From the NCBI GenBank assembly GCA_004346645.1, contig SMDA01000006.1, positions 1 through 45,953 of the forward strand: 45,953 nt of DNA. Reading direction: 5' to 3'. The first letter of the stretch is position 1. Each line of letters opens with the position of its first letter. This stretch comes from Gulbenkiania mobilis (GTDB taxonomy: Bacteria; Pseudomonadota; Gammaproteobacteria; Burkholderiales; Chromobacteriaceae). The translations under genes and the position numbers were made by a program. A model generated the notes under the pieces. The model was not told the origin of the DNA, made no database searches, and saw nothing but the letters and a program-made list of their open reading frames with translations. Shown here piece after piece: positions 41,792-45,953 of the stretch.

Positions 41792-42372
41792 CACGCCTGC
41801 GGTTTCTGGGCCGACTTGGGGCGGAACGCTTTCACCACCGCCGGATCGGTTTCGATGTAGGGCGCACCGATCAGGTCCAGGCAATACGGAACAGCGGCAA
41901 AAATGCCCGGTACCTCGACCTCGCCAGCAGTATTGCGCAGGCCTTCCAGCGTTTCCTGGATAGCCTTTGGCTGGCCCGGCAGGTTGAGGATGAGGGCCTG
42001 CTTGCGAATGACCCCCACCTGGCGCGAGAGGATAGCTGTAGGCACGAAGCGCAGACTGATCTGCCGCATCTGTTCGCCAAAGCCCGGCATCACGCGATCC
42101 GCCACCGCAAGCGTGGCCTCGGGCGTCACGTCGCGCAGGGCGGGACCGGTGCCGCCCGTGGTCAGCACCAGCTGGCAGCCTTCATCATCCACCAGTGCAC
42201 GCAGCGTGGCCTCGATTACGGCCTGCTCGTCCGGAATCAGCCGGCTGATGCACTCGAAACGGGAGGTAAGCGCCCGCCCAAGCCAGGCTTCCAACGCAGG
42301 CAGACCCTTGTCTTCATACACGCCCTGACTGGCGCGGTCGGATACCGATACCAGGCCGATGCGCAGCGTCAT
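41791..42372 (-). CDS. mogA: Molybdopterin adenylyltransferase
   Basis: MogA adenylates molybdopterin before molybdate insertion. The 193-residue protein follows E. coli MogA (195) closely: TLRIGLVSVSDRASQGVYEDKGLPALE, LVLTTGGTGPALRDVTPEATLAVADR and PTAILSRQVGVIRKQALILNLPGQPKAIQETLEG, which carry the substrate-binding Asp and TGGTG loop. Its start overlaps darP's end by four bases. No other molybdenum cofactor gene is in the window. Confidence 0.95.
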   Translation of the reverse strand: MTLRIGLVSVSDRASQGVYEDKGLPALEAWLGRALTSRFECISRLIPDEQAVIEATLRALVDDEGCQLVLTTGGTGPALRDVTPEATLAVADRVMPGFGEQMRQISLRFVPTAILSRQVGVIRKQALILNLPGQPKAIQETLEGLRNTAGEVEVPGIFAAVPYCLDLIGAPYIETDPAVVKAFRPKSAQKPQA

Positions 42373-42926
42373 GCCTCATCCTCCTCGTCGCTGTCCTTGT
42401 GATGGATGCGCGGCTGTCCCGGCTCGGCGATCAGCGTCTTCAGGGTCTGGAAGAGCTGGCGGTAGGCTTTGGGGGCCCGTCCTTCCTGCTGTTCCTTGCG
42501 CGCATTGCGCACCAGCGTGCGCAGCTGCTGTGGGTCGGCTTCAGGATAGTCACCGATGAAGCGGCCCAAGGCTTCATCGTCGCCGACCAGGCGGTCGCGC
42601 CAGCGCTCCAGCAGGTGCAGCCAGGCGGTATGCTCGGCCGACTCTCCCTTGAGCATGGCCAGATGCTGGCGAATCGGTTCTGGGTCCACGCTGCGCATCA
42701 GCTTGCCGATATACTGCATCTGTCGTCGCAGGGCGCCATTGGCGGTGAAGCGCTTGTAGTCGAGGACAGCGGTTAGCAGATCCTCCGGCAGGTTCATCTG
42801 CTTGAGGGTGTCGCGTGACAGCTCGACCAGTTCGCGGCCCAGATCTTGCAGGGCATCCATTTCCTTCTTGCGCTGCGTCTTGCTGGCAGCCTCTTCGCTG
42901 CCCGGGCCGTTGGGATAATCGGTCAT
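42369..42926 (-). CDS. darP: Dual-action ribosomal maturation protein (YjgA)
   Basis: DarP/YjgA assists a late step in 50S ribosome subunit assembly. From ATG 42926 the 185-residue protein has the family N terminus KTQRKKEMDALQDLGRELVELS and QMQYIGKLMRSVDPEPIRQHLAMLKG, then a basic C-terminal part ending in an acidic tail (DSDEEDEA). The frame extends upstream to 42989, but homologues begin near MTDY. It is divergent from pmbA (122-base gap), a conserved arrangement in proteobacteria. Confidence 0.93.
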   Translation of the reverse strand: MTDYPNGPGSEEAASKTQRKKEMDALQDLGRELVELSRDTLKQMNLPEDLLTAVLDYKRFTANGALRRQMQYIGKLMRSVDPEPIRQHLAMLKGESAEHTAWLHLLERWRDRLVGDDEALGRFIGDYPEADPQQLRTLVRNARKEQQEGRAPKAYRQLFQTLKTLIAEPGQPRIHHKDSDEEDEA

Positions 42927-43048
42927 GGTACGTCTCACTTCGAATTCAAGGCTGGTATCATACCGGAAAAGCTGTCCCGGGCGGCGCAAGCCCCGACAGT
43001 GGCCCTTCTCAGGCCGGTGTAACGGCCTTCTCGCACACCAAGGACATC

Positions 43049-44392
43049 ATGGCAGATACCACGTTCAGCGTTGACCCCTCCACCCTGCAGGCCCTGGCGA
43101 CACGTGTGCTCGCCCTGGCGGAGGCGCAGGGCGCCACGGCCTGCGAAGTGGACGCCTCGGAAGGCATGGGTCAGACGGTTACCGTCCGCCTCGGGCAGGT
43201 GGAAACCATCGAGTACAACCAGGACAAAGGTGTGGGCGTGACCGTTTACATCGGTCAGAAGAAGGGGCACGCCAGCACTTCCGATTTCTCGGATGCGGCA
43301 CTGCAGGCCACGGTGGCGGCAGCCGCCAACATCGCCCGTTTCACGGCCGAGGATGGCGCGGCCGGTCTGGCCGATCGCACGCGCCTGGCCACGAACTTTC
43401 CCGATCTCGACCTTTATCACCCGTGGGCGCTCCCGGTGGAAGAAGCAATAGAGATCGCGACGGCATGCGAGAATGCGGCCCGTGGCGTGGATACGCGCAT
43501 CGCCAACTCCGAAGGTGCCACCGTTTCCATCCAGGCAAGCCATTTCGTCTATGCCAACAGCAACGGTTTTCTGGCAGGCTACCCCACCTCGCGGCACAGT
43601 CTGTCCGCAGCCGTGGTCGCCCAGTCGGGCAGTGCCATGCAGCGCGATTACTGGTATGCCTCTGCCCGCAACAAGGACGATCTGGAAACGGTCGAGGAGG
43701 TTGGCCGAAAGGCGGGTGAGCGCGCTGTACGTCGCCTGGATGCACGGCGGGTGAAAACCGGACGCTACCCGGTACTGTTCGAGGCGCCTGTGGCCGCCTC
43801 CCTGCTGGGGCACCTGGTCGCGGCGATCAGCGGCGGTAGCCTGTACCGCAAATCCAGTTTCCTGCTTGACAGTGCCGGCCAGCAGGTTTTTTCGGCCAAC
43901 GTCGTCATCGACGAAGATCCTTTCGTGCCGCGCGGCTTCGGCTCCACTTCTTTCGACAGCGAAGGGGTGGCCACCCGGGCCCGCCGACTGGTGGACAGGG
44001 GGGTGCTGACAGGTTACATGCTTGGTAGCTATTCGGCCCGCAAGTTGGGACTGGAAACCACGGGCAATGCCGGCGGGGCGCACAATCTCCTTGTGCACTC
44101 CACCGGCGAGGATTTCGAAGGCTTGCTCCGCGCCATGGGCACCGGACTTCTTGTGACCGAGCTGCTGGGCCATGGGGTCAATACCGTCACTGGAGACTAC
44201 TCGCGTGGCGCGGCCGGCTTTTGGGTGGAAAACGGTGTTATTGCCTATCCGGTCGAGGAAATCACCATAGCCGGCAACCTCAAGGACATGTTCCTGCAGG
44301 TGGCGGCCATTGGCAACGACGTGCTTCCGCGGGGCGGGCGGTATGTCGGCTCCATCCTCATCGAGTCGATGACCGTGGCAGGGGAGGGCTGA
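43049..44392 (+). CDS. pmbA: Metalloprotease PmbA (TldE)
   Basis: Subunit of the TldD/TldE heterodimeric protease that matures microcins and degrades CcdA. The 447-residue protein has GQVETIEYNQDKGVGVTVYIG near the N terminus and TGNAGGAHNLLV, LLVTELLGHGVNTVTGDYSRGAAGFWVENG near the C terminus; as usual in PmbA the TldD zinc motif HExxxH is absent. ATG at 43049 has AAGGACATC upstream. It contains two copies of the dispersed repeat 182 bases apart (43699-43709, V-G-R; 43891-43900, ten bases, S-A-N). The next gene overlaps its stop (TGATG). Confidence 0.94.
   Translation: MADTTFSVDPSTLQALATRVLALAEAQGATACEVDASEGMGQTVTVRLGQVETIEYNQDKGVGVTVYIGQKKGHASTSDFSDAALQATVAAAANIARFTAEDGAAGLADRTRLATNFPDLDLYHPWALPVEEAIEIATACENAARGVDTRIANSEGATVSIQASHFVYANSNGFLAGYPTSRHSLSAAVVAQSGSAMQRDYWYASARNKDDLETVEEVGRKAGERAVRRLDARRVKTGRYPVLFEAPVAASLLGHLVAAISGGSLYRKSSFLLDSAGQQVFSANVVIDEDPFVPRGFGSTSFDSEGVATRARRLVDRGVLTGYMLGSYSARKLGLETTGNAGGAHNLLVHSTGEDFEGLLRAMGTGLLVTELLGHGVNTVTGDYSRGAAGFWVENGVIAYPVEEITIAGNLKDMFLQVAAIGNDVLPRGGRYVGSILIESMTVAGEG
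43699..43709 (+). repeat. Dispersed repeat GGTTGGCCGAA, copy 14 (inside pmbA)
   Basis: Exact copy, read as gtt-ggc-cga (V-G-R). A 10-base copy in the opposite orientation follows at 43891-43900. Confidence 0.85.
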
Positions 44393-45006
44393 TGCCCCCG
44401 TCCTACTGGCAGAAAGCCCGTGCCGAGCTGGCCGCTTCCGATCCGGTGATGGCCATGCTGGTGGCGCGTTACGAAGGCAGCATACGCAGCCGTGGTGCGC
44501 CCTTCGAAACCCTGTTGCGTGCCATCGTGGGTCAGCAGATTTCCGTCAAGGCAGCCGATGCGGTCTGGGGGCGGTTGCAGGCACTGCTGGGCGAAGTGCT
44601 GCCCGAGCATGTTCTGGCTTTCGACCCGCAGGCCTTGCGGGAAGCGGGCTTGTCCGCCCGCAAGGCGGAGTATGTGGTGGATCTGGCTCTGCACTGGATG
44701 GATGGCCGCCTCGCACCGGAAACCTTTCCCGACAAGACCGATGACGAAATCATCGCAGATCTCACGGCGGTGCGTGGTATTGGCCGCTGGACGGCCGAGA
44801 TGTTCCTGATGTTCAACCTCAACCGTCCCGATGTGTGGCCGGTGGACGACATCGGCATCCAGAAAGCAGTGGCGCTGCATTACTTCGAAGGGGTTCGGCC
44901 AACCTTGGCTGCCCTGCGCGAGGTGGGGGAGCGGTGGCGCCCCTGGCGGACCGTGGCCAGTTGGTACCTCTGGCGCAGTCTTGATCCTGACGATATCGCC
45001 TATTGA
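44392..45006 (+). CDS. DNA-3-methyladenine glycosylase, AlkA/HhH-GPD type
   Basis: Base-excision repair enzyme that removes alkylated purines. The 204-residue protein has GAPFETLLRAIVGQQISVKAADAVWGRL, a helix-hairpin-helix with the Gly/Pro-rich turn (LTAVRGIGRWTAEMFLMF, 124-141) and the catalytic aspartate pair in VDDIGIQ (152-153). It lacks the N-terminal domain of E. coli AlkA (282 residues) and so belongs to the short AlkA2/Mag1-like forms. Starts at 44392 on the pmbA stop, so translation is coupled. A copy of the dispersed repeat lies at 44894-44904 (R-P-T). Confidence 0.9.
   Translation: MPPSYWQKARAELAASDPVMAMLVARYEGSIRSRGAPFETLLRAIVGQQISVKAADAVWGRLQALLGEVLPEHVLAFDPQALREAGLSARKAEYVVDLALHWMDGRLAPETFPDKTDDEIIADLTAVRGIGRWTAEMFLMFNLNRPDVWPVDDIGIQKAVALHYFEGVRPTLAALREVGERWRPWRTVASWYLWRSLDPDDIAY
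44894..44904 (-). repeat. Dispersed repeat GGTTGGCCGAA, copy 15 (inside the glycosylase gene)
   Basis: Exact copy antisense to the gene, which reads it as cgg-cca-acc (R-P-T), the same as the copy in the unrelated metZ. Confidence 0.85.
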
Positions 45007-45013
45007 ATCATGG

Positions 45014-45034
45014 GCCGCCCCAAGGGGCGGCTTT
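45014..45034 (+). terminator. Terminator after the glycosylase gene
   Basis: GCCGCCCC, AA, GGGGCGGC followed by TTT and, after five bases, TTTTT. Lies just before the dsbB ribosome site. Confidence 0.65.
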
Positions 45035-45065
45035 GCAGTTTTTCGTTTCAGCAAGGAGCAGTAAG

Positions 45066-45563
45066 GTGAAGATCACCCTTCCCGGCTACAGAGCCGGTTT
45101 TTTCTTGGTTGCACTCGCGTGTACCGGCGCCATGGCATTCGCACTCTTTGCCCAGTATGTGATGGGGCTGGAGCCTTGCCCGTTGTGCATCTTCCAGCGG
45201 GTGGCCGTGATCGCCGCCGGTCTTGTGGCTCTGATCGCCGCGCTGACCAATCCTGGACGGACGGGGGCGCGTGTCTGGGCCGTTCTGGTGTCGCTGGCCG
45301 CACTGGCGGGCGGGGCTGTGTCTGTCCGGCACGTATGGCTGCAAAGCCTGCCCGCCGACCAGGTACCTGCCTGCGGCCCTGGCCTCAGCTACATGCTGGA
45401 AACCATGCCGATGGCTACCATGCTTGGCAAAGTGCTCAAGGGTAGCGGTGAGTGCGCCAAGATCGACTGGACCCTTTTCGGGCAGTCGATGCCGTTTTGG
45501 ACCGGAGTGTTCTTTGCCGGAATCATCGTCTGGGTGATGGTCGTGGCATTTGGCCGACGCTGA
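45066..45563 (+). CDS. dsbB: Disulfide bond formation protein B
   Basis: Inner-membrane quinone-linked oxidase that re-oxidises DsbA. The start is a GTG at 45066 with AAGGAGCAGTAAG before it; the frame upstream is noncoding and includes a hairpin. The 165-residue protein has four hydrophobic helices, the first redox pair CPLC (Cys38, Cys41) with the following F-Q-R motif that binds quinone, and the second pair Cys103 and Cys130 in the periplasmic loop. Length matches the short DsbB group. No dsbA is near. Confidence 0.92.
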   Translation: MKITLPGYRAGFFLVALACTGAMAFALFAQYVMGLEPCPLCIFQRVAVIAAGLVALIAALTNPGRTGARVWAVLVSLAALAGGAVSVRHVWLQSLPADQVPACGPGLSYMLETMPMATMLGKVLKGSGECAKIDWTLFGQSMPFWTGVFFAGIIVWVMVVAFGRR

Positions 45564-45581
45564 ACGCGGTCTGCTGCAGGA

Positions 45582-45606
45582 AGCCGGGCCCTGGGCCCGG
45601 CTTTTT
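45582..45606 (+). terminator. Terminator after dsbB
   Basis: AGCCGGGCC, CT, GGGCCCGGCT and TTTTT. Confidence 0.88.
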
Positions 45607-45669
45607 ACTGGGCGCGTGTTTGATCACAGCTTTTGAGCACCCAGTGAAGGAGGGTGCGGTAGAAAAGCA

Positions 45670-45693
45670 GAAAGCAGCCCGAAGGCTGCTTTC
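45670..45693 (-). terminator. Terminator of the tRNA operon
   Basis: GAAAGCAGCC, loop, GGCTGCTTTC; on the minus strand it follows tRNA-Asp by about six bases and is followed by TGCTTTTC. Confidence 0.8.
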
Positions 45694-45699
45694 TTGTGT

Positions 45700-45776
45700 T
45701 GGCGGAGTGGACGGGACTCGAACCCGCGACCCCCGGCGTGACAGGCCGGTATTCTAACCAACTGAACTACCACTCC
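45700..45776 (-). tRNA. tRNA-Asp (anticodon GTC)
   Basis: 77 bases including an encoded CCA end. Seven-base acceptor GGAGTGG/CCACTCC, D-arm AGTTCAGTTGGTTAGAAT, anticodon stem-loop with CCTGTCACG (GTC) and T-arm GGGTTCGAGTCCC. Last gene of a minus-strand tRNA cluster. Confidence 0.96.
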
Positions 45777-45782
45777 GAACCC

Positions 45783-45859
45783 TGGTGGGCGGTACTGGAC
45801 TCGAACCAGCGACCCCTGCCGTGTGAAGGCAGTGCTCTACCAACTGAGACTAACCGCCC
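45783..45859 (-). tRNA. tRNA-Val (anticodon CAC)
   Basis: 77 bases including CCA. Acceptor GGGCGGT/ACCGCCC; anticodon loop TTCACAC on stem CTGCC/GGCAG gives CAC, reading GUG; T-arm GCTGGTTCGAGTCCAGT. The D-arm reads TAGTCTCAGTTGGTAGAGCA, one base longer than the usual TAGCTCAG form. Confidence 0.9.
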
Positions 45860-45887
45860 GAAATCGGATACTGCTGAATTATGAGGT

Positions 45888-45953
45888 TGGCGGAGTGGAC
45901 GGGACTCGAACCCGCGACCCCCGGCGTGACAGGCCGGTATTCTAACCAACTGA
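45888..45953 (-). tRNA. tRNA-Asp (anticodon GTC), second copy, 5' end cut by window edge
   Basis: 66 bases of the 3' part, identical to the first tRNA-Asp where they overlap. Tandem order Asp-Val-Asp in one transcript, promoter outside the window. Confidence 0.93.

Noticed and set aside
1-45953. Mobile elements, prophage or CRISPR arrays
   Set aside because: No transposase, integrase, phage or cas gene and no regularly spaced direct repeats were seen; the dispersed repeat has irregular spacing and mixed orientation.

Overview
The window is GC-rich chromosomal DNA of a betaproteobacterium, most likely of the order Neisseriales (Chromobacteriaceae-like). This is inferred from the protein sequences (TruC, MogA, CysD and the AspC-type aminotransferase resemble proteobacterial orthologues closely) and from gene order such as folC-SPOR-cvpA-purF-metZ and darP/pmbA. 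I cannot name the species. I see no insertion sequence, phage gene, integrase or CRISPR array. The content is core metabolism, transport and maintenance.

Layout. 1-132: start of a cupin gene leaving the left edge. 426-2825: cysD-cysN, ATP sulfurylase for sulfate assimilation. 2929-4574: two RNA modification genes on the minus strand, rlmJ and truC. 4966-9592: a four-gene BMP-family ABC importer, probably for nucleosides, with its own promoter and a 250-base leader. 9724-12529: crcB (fluoride channel), a family 3 solute-binding protein, a SAM methyltransferase and a small membrane protein. 12644-15818: a TRAP transporter (dctQ-dctM-dctP order, minus strand), probably for 2-oxoacids. 16101-17306: aromatic/aspartate aminotransferase. 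17351-20345: uup, an NlpC/P60 lipoprotein and an unknown gene, overlapping, minus strand. 20490-26810: an unknown gene, ygfX, folC, a SPOR protein, cvpA, purF, metZ. 27005-35994: a fatty-acid degradation island (PsrA-like TetR regulator, FadE, thioesterase, FadL, two-domain FadB-like protein, thiolase). 36105-39961: a PilZ protein divergent from a patatin autotransporter. 40018-42926: trpC, yheT, mogA, darP on the minus strand. 43049-45563: pmbA, a 3-methyladenine DNA glycosylase, dsbB. 45700-45953: tRNA-Asp, tRNA-Val and a second tRNA-Asp cut by the right edge.

The feature that ordinary annotation does not explain is a short dispersed repeat, GGTTGGCCGAA. I count 15 exact 11-base copies, 5 further 10-base copies (GTTGGCCGAA) and 3 further copies of the 9-base core TTGGCCGAA, in both orientations. 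It lies in unrelated genes in five of the six possible reading frames, is over-represented between genes, and twice occurs as head-to-head inverted pairs, one directly after a stop codon. This is how DNA uptake sequences of naturally competent Neisseriaceae and Pasteurellaceae behave, but the sequence is neither the Neisseria GCCGTCTGAA family nor a Pasteurellaceae uptake signal. It is a candidate for an unreported uptake-signal dialect.

A second regulatory theme is the fatty-acid island. PsrA-type operator-like palindromes (AAAC-N4-GTT) lie at the regulator's own promoter and upstream of fadL, which suggests a local regulon responding to long-chain acyl-CoA.
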